A stretch of 19,635 nucleotides of DNA from JAZFYD01 sp036443405 (GTDB lineage Bacteria > Planctomycetota > PLA2), in the NCBI GenBank assembly GCA_036443405.1, contig JAZFYD010000205.1, positions 1 to 19,635 on the forward strand. The letters are read 5' to 3'. Within the stretch, counting starts at the first letter, position 1. Each line of letters opens with the position of its first letter. Below, one piece after another: positions 1-7,616 of the stretch. The position numbers were made by a program, and so were the translations under genes. Below the pieces are notes generated by a model, which was not told the DNA's origin, made no database searches, and saw only the letters and a program-made list of their open reading frames with translations.

Positions 1-10
1 CATCGCATGA

Positions 11-30
11 GGCCAAGGCCGAGGCCGAGG
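11..30. repeat. Short tandem GGCCRA hexamers
   Basis: Three imperfect copies of the hexamer GGCC(A/G)A run head to tail, just beyond the inverted repeat that follows the HEAT-repeat gene. On the minus strand they read as CCTCGGCC-type repeats immediately downstream of the hairpin. No coding role is apparent. The array may simply be low-complexity GC-rich sequence. Confidence 0.4.
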
Positions 31-63
31 ACTTTGTTCTCTTTAGTTCAAAGAGAACAAAGT
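31..63 (-). terminator. Perfect 14-bp inverted repeat overlapping a stop codon
   Basis: Arms ACTTTGTTCTCTTT (31-44) and AAAGAGAACAAAGT (50-63) are perfectly complementary around a 5-nt loop. The TAA stop of the HEAT-repeat gene (45-43) lies at the loop/3'-arm junction, so the last codons of the gene form the 5' arm. In the minus-strand transcript a 14-bp hairpin would form at the very end of the message. No U-tract follows (the next bases are GC-rich), so it is not a textbook intrinsic terminator. It could instead stabilise the 3' end or be a trace of a local inverted duplication. Its AT-richness contrasts with the surroundings. Confidence 0.55.
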
Positions 64-3000
64 GTGAAACCACTCCTCATCCGCCCGCTTCATCGCATCC
101 TCGAACTTCTTCAGCACCGGATCGCGTTTGGCGGAGGCCACGAGGCGCCGGTCCTTCGCCAGCGCGCTCTCCAGCGCAAAGCCCGCGCCGCTGTCGTCAC
201 CCAAGAGCGCGCGCGCCTTCGCTTCGTAGTACAGATACCAACGTGTGGGCGAGCTGCGTTTGACGGGTAGCTCGCCGTCCAAGTCGAGCCATCGCAGCGC
301 GTCCTGCGCGCGGCCCTGCTCCAAGAGCACACCGGCGAGGGCGTCGCGCTGCAGGTGCTGCACGCCGCCGCTCAGCTTCACGGCGCGCTCGGCGCACTTC
401 ACCGCGAGGTCGAGTTCGAAGTTGTTGAGCAACAAGTAGCGGCTCGTGAGCCAGTTGAGCAGTGAATCGTCCTTCCACTTCTCCGCCGCCTCCGCGAACT
501 TCGTCTTGGATTTCTCCGCGAGCGCGAGAAACAGATCCACACGCCCTTCCATGCGGCGGGACGACCAATACCCCTCGTCGTCGCGGAAGCCGAGACGGCG
601 CCGATACTCGATGCACGCGCGCGCCGCGTCCGCCGCTTCGCGGTTTCGACCCAGGTTGGAGAGCGCTCTCATGTGCTCGTGCGGAACGTCATCCTCCCAC
701 GGCAGCCGGTGCAACAACTCGGTGAGCGCCAACTCTATCTCCGCGAGGTTGCGGCCACGGTCGCGGCGACGCCGGCACTCCATCGCCAGATCGAACAGAT
801 AACCCGGCTCGAGTTTCGCGAGGTCGCCGGAGGCTTCCGATGCGGTGAGCGCCTTGCGAAACGCCGCGTCAACGCTGGCGCGCGGATAGAGCCGCAGCGC
901 ATTGAGCGCCTCCCACCAAAGCGCGGGCGCGTCGCCGTCCTCGTACTCAGAGTCCTGCAGCTTCGGATCGAGCAGGATCTCGGCCAGCGGCGCGAGCCCG
1001 GCTTCGCAACGGCTCCAGCCAAGCGCGTAGCAGGCGCCGCGCAAGAACGCGTGCCGGCCCGCGTGAAACGGCGGCCCGACCTTGTCCTCGAGCGCGTACT
1101 CCTTTTGCACGACCTCGCGCAGCGGTTTCACGACCGGCGCAAGGTCGGCCCCGTCGAGCAGGCGCGCGACGACCTTGAATCCGCCGATGATGCGCGTCGG
1201 ATCCTCGCGCTGGCCCGTGAGCAGCGAATCCAGCATCAGCTTCGCGCTCTTGGCGTCGTTGGAAAACGCCATCGAGTCCAACAAACGCGCACGCACTCCC
1301 CGAGGCCCCTCGGCGAGATCGTCGGTGGATCCGCCGGCGGCGAACGCAGCCTCCCAACTCCGAAGCAACGCGAAGAAAAAGCCGGGCTCGCACTCGGGCA
1401 TCGCCTTGGCCACCTGCTCCAGGTCGAGCCGGCGCCCGTGATCCGCCCCTTCGAGGAACGGGCGAAGCGGGATCGAGAACGGAATGCTGTGCCCGCCGCG
1501 GGCGCGATCGGACAGGAATTCGAAGGCGGTCTCGCCGATCGCGGCGAATCGTTTTTGTACCTCAGCGTTTACCGGAAGGGGCAACAGCGCCGCCAGCGCG
1601 AGCTTCCGCTCATCTTCGTCCATAGCGTTTTCGTGTGCGGCGAGGAGCGTCTCGGCGTGGATTCCGTCGATGCGTTCCAGGTTCGAAAGGGCTTCGAGGA
1701 CTACCGCGCGAACTTCGATGCTCCCGTCGGGAACGAGAGCAACCAATGGCTCGACGGCTTTCAGGCGGCGCAACGATCGCACGACACGCGCACGCGAAGA
1801 TGCGTCGCGTCGAATCTCGCCGGCGAGCAGGTCGGTGTACTTGGATCCGCCGAGCTTCCAGAGCCGCGCTGCAGTCTGCGCCCGCGCCCCGCCGACGGTC
1901 TCGGACGCGAAGTGCTTCGCAAGCGCATCGGGATCGACCATCATGTCGATGCCGAGGCTGCGCCGCCGCGGATCGGGCGACGCCGCGAAACGCGCCGCGA
2001 TCTCCGCTGTCTCCGGTCCGGCGTGTTCCGTCAGCGCGCGCGCAGCGGCCGAACGCAGAAACGCCATGCGGATGGACTTCTGCGTTCCGTCCCGCAGGAT
2101 CACGAGCGTCGCCAACTCCTCGAGGAACTTCAAGTCGTCCGCCTGCTTCACGCGCGCGAGCAACTTCGCGGCGCGTTTGAATTCCACTTGGCCGTACTTG
2201 GCGGGATCGAGCAGCCCACGCGCGAGGTCGCGCCCCTCGGGCGCATCGAACGACAAGAGCAAGTCGAGCGCCGCCTTGCGGATCGAAGAGTCCTCGTCCA
2301 ACGCCCCACGGCGGGCCAGCGCGCGCAACTCGGATTCCGGTAACACTTCGGGCGCCATGTCGTAGAGCGCGCGCCTAACCTCGCTCGGCCACGTCGACGC
2401 GAACAGCCCGCGCCCGCCGTCGGGCCGCATCTGCCGAAGCATCATCAACAGCGTGCGCGCCTCGAACGTATCGTCGCGCAGAAGGACTTCGAGAATGGGG
2501 GTACCCGCCTCGCCCAGGCCAACGATGGCGTCGGCCGTGACATGAAACGCCGAGGTCTCCTCGCGAAGCAACGCGAGGTACGTCACGAAGAGCGGATCGT
2601 CCATCGAGGCTTTCCACGTTCCCGCGCGCAACTCGCGCGCGCCGGCGCCGGCGAAATCGAGCGCCGCCTCGAGTCGCTGCCGGTGCACCTCCGTCGCAAG
2701 CGTTCGGTCCTCCATGCGGTCACGCATGTTCTCGCGCGCACGCTGAAACGCCGGACGCCGCTCCACACGCGCAAGGTCGATCGCCTCGCCTTCGGGGCCC
2801 ACCCACTGTTTGCCCGCGATGTCTCTTTGCGCTTCGTCGCTGCGCGTTTTCTCCGCGATGGACAGAACGCGCAGGTATCGCTTGGCCAACTCGGCGAGTG
2901 GTGGATCACGAGGACGTTTCGGCAGCGTGACCCAGGCGCGGACCGTTGCGCTCGCATCGCCGCGCGCTTGGACCATGAGCGGCGCCGCGCGAGGCACTTT

Positions 3001-3264
3001 GCTCATGGCGGCCAACAACAGGACGCGCTCGCCCGCTTCAGCCTGATTGATGCGTTTCACAACCAGCGGAACAGCGGGTGCCCCGATCAAAGCCAACGCC
3101 CGCACCGCACGCGCCGCTTCGATCGCATCACTATCGCGCAGAGCCGCAAGCTGCGTCTCAATCCGCGCGCGCAGCTCATCACTCGCCGCGGGGATCGGAT
3201 CCCCGGCGGGAAGCTCATACGGAGCGGCAAGAAGCAGGAGCAAAATGGCGTGCACGGAAATCAA
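43..3264 (-). CDS. Exported HEAT-repeat protein with C-terminal TPR-like helices
   Basis: A protein of about 1,073 residues. Residues 5-15 form a hydrophobic stretch (HAILLLLLAAP) followed by a likely signal-peptidase region, so it is probably exported or membrane-anchored. Residues about 40-850 are alternating amphipathic helices of HEAT/armadillo type, for example the stretches near residues 45-90, 320-350 and 510-600. Residues about 870-1060 contain TPR-like pairs with A/L/G spacing. Such proteins are usually binding scaffolds; no enzyme motif is visible. The start is uncertain. The first in-frame codon after an upstream stop is TTG (3264), and GTG at 3255 is the alternative; neither has a Shine-Dalgarno sequence. 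The signal sequence lacks the usual Lys/Arg n-region, and a repeat element (3263-3380) ends exactly at this start, so the native N-terminus may have been replaced. The gene follows nnrD on the same strand after 167 bases. Confidence 0.8.
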   Translation of the reverse strand: MISVHAILLLLLAAPYELPAGDPIPAASDELRARIETQLAALRDSDAIEAARAVRALALIGAPAVPLVVKRINQAEAGERVLLLAAMSKVPRAAPLMVQARGDASATVRAWVTLPKRPRDPPLAELAKRYLRVLSIAEKTRSDEAQRDIAGKQWVGPEGEAIDLARVERRPAFQRARENMRDRMEDRTLATEVHRQRLEAALDFAGAGARELRAGTWKASMDDPLFVTYLALLREETSAFHVTADAIVGLGEAGTPILEVLLRDDTFEARTLLMMLRQMRPDGGRGLFASTWPSEVRRALYDMAPEVLPESELRALARRGALDEDSSIRKAALDLLLSFDAPEGRDLARGLLDPAKYGQVEFKRAAKLLARVKQADDLKFLEELATLVILRDGTQKSIRMAFLRSAAARALTEHAGPETAEIAARFAASPDPRRRSLGIDMMVDPDALAKHFASETVGGARAQTAARLWKLGGSKYTDLLAGEIRRDASSRARVVRSLRRLKAVEPLVALVPDGSIEVRAVVLEALSNLERIDGIHAETLLAAHENAMDEDERKLALAALLPLPVNAEVQKRFAAIGETAFEFLSDRARGGHSIPFSIPLRPFLEGADHGRRLDLEQVAKAMPECEPGFFFALLRSWEAAFAAGGSTDDLAEGPRGVRARLLDSMAFSNDAKSAKLMLDSLLTGQREDPTRIIGGFKVVARLLDGADLAPVVKPLREVVQKEYALEDKVGPPFHAGRHAFLRGACYALGWSRCEAGLAPLAEILLDPKLQDSEYEDGDAPALWWEALNALRLYPRASVDAAFRKALTASEASGDLAKLEPGYLFDLAMECRRRRDRGRNLAEIELALTELLHRLPWEDDVPHEHMRALSNLGRNREAADAARACIEYRRRLGFRDDEGYWSSRRMEGRVDLFLALAEKSKTKFAEAAEKWKDDSLLNWLTSRYLLLNNFELDLAVKCAERAVKLSGGVQHLQRDALAGVLLEQGRAQDALRWLDLDGELPVKRSSPTRWYLYYEAKARALLGDDSGAGFALESALAKDRRLVASAKRDPVLKKFEDAMKRADEEWFHTLFSLN

Positions 3265-3380
3265 AAGGTATCAGGTACGAAGACCTCGGCGTTCGCCAGC
3301 GTCGCAGCGGACCCCCAACCTCCACCAAGCCCGGCACCGTATCGAACAGGTTTCGCATCGGAGTGTGACTGACACCATTT
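3263..3380. repeat. REP/MITE-like element with imperfect terminal inverted repeats
   Basis: The ends of this 118-base non-coding stretch read AAAAGGTATCAGGTAC (3263-3278) and, on the other strand, AAATGGTGTCAGTCAC (3380-3365). They match at 12 of 16 positions. The element lies between nnrD and the HEAT-repeat gene and contains no sensible ORF. The GGTRTCAG-type ends resemble those of small repeated elements seen near REP-associated transposases in several phyla, though this is from memory and not from a search. No transposase or clear target-site duplication is visible here. The left end touches the putative start of the HEAT gene. Confidence 0.45.
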
Positions 3381-3431
3381 CGAACATGGCGGGTGATCCG
3401 CACCCCAACACGCAGGCAAAGCGGCTGGAGC

Positions 3432-4364
3432 CTATCGCGCGCGGCCGCTGCCGCGGCTTCTCTTGCCGTCGCTCTCCGTTTTCTTGTCGGCGGGCTTGCG
3501 ACCCCTTGGATTGGACTCGACGACTTCGGCCAACGCTGCGGGCAAGTTGGCCACCAGGTCGGTCGCGATCATGGAGTTTTCGCCAATCGCAGCGGACGCA
3601 AGATCGCCCGCACGGCCATGGATCCACACACCCTGCACCGCCGCCGTCAGCGGATCGCCTCCGCGCGCGAGCAGAGCGCCGATCAGCCCCGCGAGCACGT
3701 CACCGGTGCCGCCGGTCGCCATGCCGGGGTTGCCGGTCCGGTTGTGATACCAACGGTCCCCGTCGCACACGATCGTGCCCGCGCCCTTGAGCACACAAAC
3801 GGCGCCGCACATCTCGGCGATGTCGGTCGCCGCCTCCAGCCGGCCGACCTTCGCACGCGGGATCTCGCGGTGAAGGATGCGCGCGGCCTCACCGGGGTGC
3901 GGCGTGAGAACGCGCGCTTCACCGCCGGCATTTCGAAGCTCTTCGTGTTCCGCGAGCAGGGTGAGCGCGTCCGCATCCAGCACGATCGGTTGGGAGAGTC
4001 CTTTCAGGAACCGGCGCAAGAACGCCGCGACACCCGTCGTGAGCCCGGGCCCGATAACGATCGCGTCCGCGTTTTCCGCGGCTTCGCGTGCAGCGACCGC
4101 AGCCGCTGCGCCCAGTACGCCTTTGCGACTCTGGAGCGGCACGGTCATGGCGCACGGCAAGTCCGCGGCCACCAGCGGTTGCACCTCGGCCGGCGTCGCC
4201 ACCGTCACGAGTCCGGCGCCACCGCGCAGCGCGCCCCAACCCGCGAGCCGCGCGGCTCCCGACATGCGCACCGAGCCTGCCACGACCAGGACGCGGCCAC
4301 GGTCCCGCTTGTGTGCATCACGCTTCAATCGAGCCAGGCTCGGCACTTCGTGGATACGCTTCAC
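3432..4364 (-). CDS. nnrD: ADP/ATP-dependent NAD(P)H-hydrate dehydratase (YjeF C-terminal type)
   Basis: This protein dehydrates damaged S-NAD(P)H hydrate back to NAD(P)H in the cytoplasm using ADP or ATP, a metabolite-repair role. Residue numbers are from the GTG at 4364 (310 aa). The ribokinase-like fold is recognisable from GRVLVVAGS near 23, GPGLTT at 105-110, LDADAL at 129-134, LTPHPGEAARIL at 153-164, VLKGAGTIV at 191-199 and GNPGMATGGTGDVLAG at 211-226, in which D222 is the expected catalytic Asp. The N-terminal epimerase (NnrE) domain of bifunctional YjeF proteins is absent, so an epimerase must be encoded elsewhere. GTG at 4364 overlaps the asparaginase TGA as GTGA, which argues for translational coupling and against the ATG eight codons upstream. 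An unusual Lys/Arg/Ser/Gly-rich tail (about 284-310) follows the fold. Confidence 0.92.
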   Translation of the reverse strand: MKRIHEVPSLARLKRDAHKRDRGRVLVVAGSVRMSGAARLAGWGALRGGAGLVTVATPAEVQPLVAADLPCAMTVPLQSRKGVLGAAAAVAAREAAENADAIVIGPGLTTGVAAFLRRFLKGLSQPIVLDADALTLLAEHEELRNAGGEARVLTPHPGEAARILHREIPRAKVGRLEAATDIAEMCGAVCVLKGAGTIVCDGDRWYHNRTGNPGMATGGTGDVLAGLIGALLARGGDPLTAAVQGVWIHGRAGDLASAAIGENSMIATDLVANLPAALAEVVESNPRGRKPADKKTESDGKRSRGSGRAR

Positions 4365-5365
4365 AGTTCGACCTCGATCCCGCCGCACGGCGTACCCATG
4401 CGCGTGTCGACGGAGCGCGGGTAGAAATCCGCAACGTCGTCGGCCGAGAGCAGCCCCTCATCGACGAGTAGCGCAGCCATGAACGGATAAAGCGCGCGTG
4501 TCGCGCCGTCCTCGATCTTGAGCGCGATGCCGACATCCCCGCCGAACGATGACGCGATCAGGACCCCCTCCGCGCCCATCTTCACCAACATCTTTCCACC
4601 GGACGCGCGCATCAGTTTGGTATCGAACCGATCCGGTCCCGCAACCATATCCGGGTGCGCGGCGATCGCTGCCTGCACCCGAGCGATGTGCCCACGCGTC
4701 GCATCGTCGATTTCATCGAAGAGATCGGGCGTCCCCCAACGCTGGATCGCGCGCGCCATCGCCTCGATCGACAGAAAGAAGCTCGGTACTCCGCAACCGT
4801 CGGCGCCAATGCCCAGATCGTCCGGCGTAACACCCGCGAAGCGAGCCACCTGCTCGCGGTTGCGCCGCTGCACCGGATGGTCCAGCTCGGCATAACTCTC
4901 GGGATCCTCGCCCGTTGCGATCGCGGCCGCGATCATGCCCGCGTGTTTGCCGGAACAGTTGTCCTCGAGGCGGCCGGGTTGGTACCCCTCGCGAGCATAC
5001 TGCTCATACACCGCTCGACTGATCGACCGGTGTCCTCCGCAGCGCAACCAGCCGACCTTGGCGCCGATGCGTTGCAGGATGCCGTGCGCCACCGCCGCAT
5101 GTTCGGGCGAACCGTTGTGGCTGCCGACCACGAGCGCCAGCTCCTTTTCCGTGAACGCGAATCGATCCGCGGCGCCGCTCTCGAGAACCGTCAGCACCTG
5201 AAACGGCTTGGCCGCTGATCGGAAAAACGCACGCAACCCGACGTCGCCCTTGGACCGCGTGACCTTGCCGCCGCGCACGACGCAATACGCACCGTGATGC
5301 GCGGACTCGACAAAGGGTCCGCGGGTGACAACCACGAGGCGCCCGTCCGCTCTTTCATCCGGCAC
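4361..5365 (-). CDS. L-asparaginase, Rhizobium etli-type (Asparaginase_II, PF06089)
   Basis: Predicted to hydrolyse L-asparagine to aspartate and ammonia in the cytoplasm; no signal peptide is visible. It is 334 aa, normal for this family, which is unrelated to the E. coli AnsA/AnsB fold. Recognised motifs are RSAAKPFQ (49-56) with the Ser50-x-x-Lys53 pair, GSHNGSPEH (81-89), NCSGKHAGM (136-144) with Cys137 and Lys140, and GADGCGVP (187-194) with Asp189 and Cys191. These match the catalytic and zinc-site residues described for the R. etli enzyme with a constant offset of two. A third family cysteine appears to be Asp248 here (RFDTKLM). The start is a GTG with no nearby Shine-Dalgarno. TATCAT lies seven bases before it, so the message could be leaderless. 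The stop overlaps the nnrD start. Confidence 0.93.
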   Translation of the reverse strand: MPDERADGRLVVVTRGPFVESAHHGAYCVVRGGKVTRSKGDVGLRAFFRSAAKPFQVLTVLESGAADRFAFTEKELALVVGSHNGSPEHAAVAHGILQRIGAKVGWLRCGGHRSISRAVYEQYAREGYQPGRLEDNCSGKHAGMIAAAIATGEDPESYAELDHPVQRRNREQVARFAGVTPDDLGIGADGCGVPSFFLSIEAMARAIQRWGTPDLFDEIDDATRGHIARVQAAIAAHPDMVAGPDRFDTKLMRASGGKMLVKMGAEGVLIASSFGGDVGIALKIEDGATRALYPFMAALLVDEGLLSADDVADFYPRSVDTRMGTPCGGIEVEL

Positions 5366-5400
5366 GGCGCAGATGATACGGACTCCGCGTCATCCGCGCC
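5366..5400 (-). terminator. 16-bp stem-loop directly before the asparaginase start
   Basis: The minus strand can fold GGCGCGGATGACGCGG against CCGTATCATCTGCGCC around an AGT loop. The stem has 16 positions with one C-A mismatch and two G-U pairs. It lies 44 bases after the kinase A stop and touches the GTG of the asparaginase gene. No U-tract follows. It may end or attenuate the kinase transcript, or gate asparaginase translation. It also contains the TATCAT that could act as a -10 box. Confidence 0.45.
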
Positions 5401-5444
5401 CTCCCTATGGTTCCCGCTAGGCGCGCGGCGGAGTCGATTCGGCG

Positions 5445-7562
5445 TCAGTGCCCCGACGGGGGCGGATCGAGGAAGACCTTCCCGGCGAATTCCGGGACGT
5501 TCCACGGCGTCGAGGCCTCGAACACATCGGGCAACGCGGCCTTCATGGCCTGCCCGATCGCATACGTGATCTCGCGCAGGTGCGCGTCGTTGTTGGCGGC
5601 CGAACGCGGCAGGTCCAAGATCAACCTACGGCCCTGCGAATAGACCCGAGCGGCGCGCAACCCGGTTCGGTTTGGGCTCACGATGCGATCGAACCAGCGC
5701 CGGCGCGCGTCGTTCACGAAAAACTCGTCGAGCCAACCGCGTGACGGGAGCTCGCCGGTCCAACGGCCGATCGGCGAGGTCACACGACTCTTCCCATCGA
5801 ACTCGTGGAACGCGTGGTCGTGACCGGAGCCGGGCGGCACCTCGTCCACGCCCCTCAGGAAAAACGCGGTGCCGGCGAAAAAGAACAGACCGAAAAACGC
5901 GAGGCCGGCGCCGCGCTTGCCGGTGAAGAGGCTGTGGAAAAAACCCAGCACCAGGAACAGGCTGCCAATGCCGAAAATCGGCGTAATCACGCGGTACGTG
6001 ACGCCGACGCCCAGGAGCTGAGAGGCGACCACGACCCCAAAGGCCGCCAGCATCAGCAGGAACCCGACCGTCACGAATTTGGAGCAGCGACGCTTGGCCG
6101 GTTTCCCGCCGGTCGCCGGTCCATGGTTCCGGTCCCGCTCGATCGCGGCTTCGGGCACGACCTGCGACATCACGGGAATCTGCGACGGCCGCGGCGGAGG
6201 CGGCGGCGCACTCGCCGGTCCCCTCTGCTCCTGCACGCCTTCCGGTGTCGCCTCGTACGTCCGGTACGTCGCGTGCATCGGATCCTCGAGAATGCGCTGC
6301 GTGTGCTGAGCCGCCTCGATCTCACTCAGGCCGCGGCTTCGCGCCTCATAGTACGTCCGGCCGCGGTGGCCGAAGAGCGCCCAGAGACCGTAGATGCCAA
6401 ACGGCGAGAGAAACACGGATAGACAGCTCAGCACGCTGATGACGGCCTGAGACGTACGCGCTTCGGGGCGGAATTTCTGCAGCTTTTCGCCTGTCGCGCG
6501 GAGGTACCAGCCGAAGAGCAACATCGCCCACCACGGCAAGCCGAGCAACACATTCCGGTGCGCGAACAGCGCGATGCCCGCGAGCACGTAACAAACCACA
6601 CCGAGCACCTGGTTGATCGTCGCGATGTTGTCCAAGTGGTACTCGAACCGTACCGGGCTGTACGGGCCTGCGTTGGAGGGGCGCTCCTCCGCAAAGCCCG
6701 GACGCGGACCCGGGTCCTGCGGCTCCGGACTGTCGAGAATCGCGGACACCGCGCTCGCCATCTCGTTCGCGCGCTGGTAGCGGCCGTCGGGATTTTTGTC
6801 GAGGCTCTTGGCGATCACGTCGTCGATCCGGCGATCGCACTCCTCCGGGCGTTTCTGCGACGGCAGTTCGAAGCGGCCGATGGGCAGCTCGCCCGTCAGC
6901 ATCTCGTACAAGACGACGCCGGTCGCGTAGAGGTCCGAGCGTTCGTCGGCCTCCTTGGAGTGCTCGCGCTGCTCCGGCGCCATGTACTCGTACGTGCCGA
7001 GCGTCAGGTGCGAGCGCGTCAGGCGTGTTTCTTTGTCCGGATCGAGCAGGCGGCTCAGGCCGAAGTCGGCGACCTTGACGATCGACGCCTTCGCCATCAG
7101 TACGTTTTCCGGCTTCACGTCGCGATGCACGATGCCGTGGCTGTGGGCGTGGTCGAGCGCTGCCAACACGGAGCTGACGATCTTGAGCGCCTCGGGCGCG
7201 GGCAGTCCGCCGCGGCGCATGACCTCGCGCAGGTTGGTGCCCTCGACGTACTCCAAGACGAGATACGGATGGCCCTCCCACTCGCCGCGATCGAACACCG
7301 TCACGATGTTCGGGTGCGACAGCCGGCAGAGCACGTCGGCCTCGCGCCGGAAGCGTTCGAGGAACTGGCGGTCCTCGGCGAGATCGGGCGGCAGAATCTT
7401 CAGCGCAACCGGCCGGCCAAGTGAGAGTTGGATGGCCCGATAGACCGCGCCCATCCCGCCGCGCCCGATGAGCGACTCGACACGATAGCCATTGATCTCC
7501 TGGCCCAGAAACGGGTCGGGTTTGCTCTCGCTCACACGGGTTTCGATGTTGGGGTCGATCAT
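5445..7562 (-). CDS. Membrane Ser/Thr protein kinase A (PknB type)
   Basis: Predicted to phosphorylate Ser/Thr residues of protein substrates at the cytoplasmic membrane. Numbering is from ATG 7562 (705 aa). The kinase domain spans 26-278: glycine loop GRGGMG 33-38, Lys55 in VALK, Glu74, HRDVKPEN 146-153, DFG 166-168, APE 195-197 and a Thr-rich activation loop. All catalytic residues are intact. Residues 306-426 form a membrane module shared with kinases B and C (about three hydrophobic segments ending in GHRGRTYYEARSRGL, then EAA). A proline-rich linker (450-462), three more TM segments (about 496-518, 525-545, 551-569) and an unrecognised soluble domain (590-705) follow. ATG 7562 is preferred over the ATG ten codons upstream because a GGAG precedes it and the kinase B start aligns there. 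The gene is 54 bases downstream of kinase B. Confidence 0.93.
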   Translation of the reverse strand: MIDPNIETRVSESKPDPFLGQEINGYRVESLIGRGGMGAVYRAIQLSLGRPVALKILPPDLAEDRQFLERFRREADVLCRLSHPNIVTVFDRGEWEGHPYLVLEYVEGTNLREVMRRGGLPAPEALKIVSSVLAALDHAHSHGIVHRDVKPENVLMAKASIVKVADFGLSRLLDPDKETRLTRSHLTLGTYEYMAPEQREHSKEADERSDLYATGVVLYEMLTGELPIGRFELPSQKRPEECDRRIDDVIAKSLDKNPDGRYQRANEMASAVSAILDSPEPQDPGPRPGFAEERPSNAGPYSPVRFEYHLDNIATINQVLGVVCYVLAGIALFAHRNVLLGLPWWAMLLFGWYLRATGEKLQKFRPEARTSQAVISVLSCLSVFLSPFGIYGLWALFGHRGRTYYEARSRGLSEIEAAQHTQRILEDPMHATYRTYEATPEGVQEQRGPASAPPPPPRPSQIPVMSQVVPEAAIERDRNHGPATGGKPAKRRCSKFVTVGFLLMLAAFGVVVASQLLGVGVTYRVITPIFGIGSLFLVLGFFHSLFTGKRGAGLAFFGLFFFAGTAFFLRGVDEVPPGSGHDHAFHEFDGKSRVTSPIGRWTGELPSRGWLDEFFVNDARRRWFDRIVSPNRTGLRAARVYSQGRRLILDLPRSAANNDAHLREITYAIGQAMKAALPDVFEASTPWNVPEFAGKVFLDPPPSGH

Positions 7563-7616
7563 GCTTCCGGCTCCGCCGTACCTCGGTACCAAGTCGTCTT
7601 TCTACCCATCACCGAA

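Noticed and set aside
673..2343. Long plus-strand open frame (556 codons) opposite the HEAT-repeat gene
   Set aside because: It is wholly antisense to a well-supported gene, has Arg-rich shadow composition and no recognisable domain. Long antisense frames are expected in GC-rich coding DNA.
3391..3405. GGGTG-ATCCG-CACCC hairpin after nnrD
   Set aside because: Only five pairs and no U-run. Too weak to call a terminator.
6558..7424. Plus-strand open frame opposite the kinase A domain, and a similar one at 9177-10214 opposite kinase B
   Set aside because: Both mirror conserved kinase codons, which is why they resemble each other. They have His/Arg/Val-rich composition without their own motifs or start signals.
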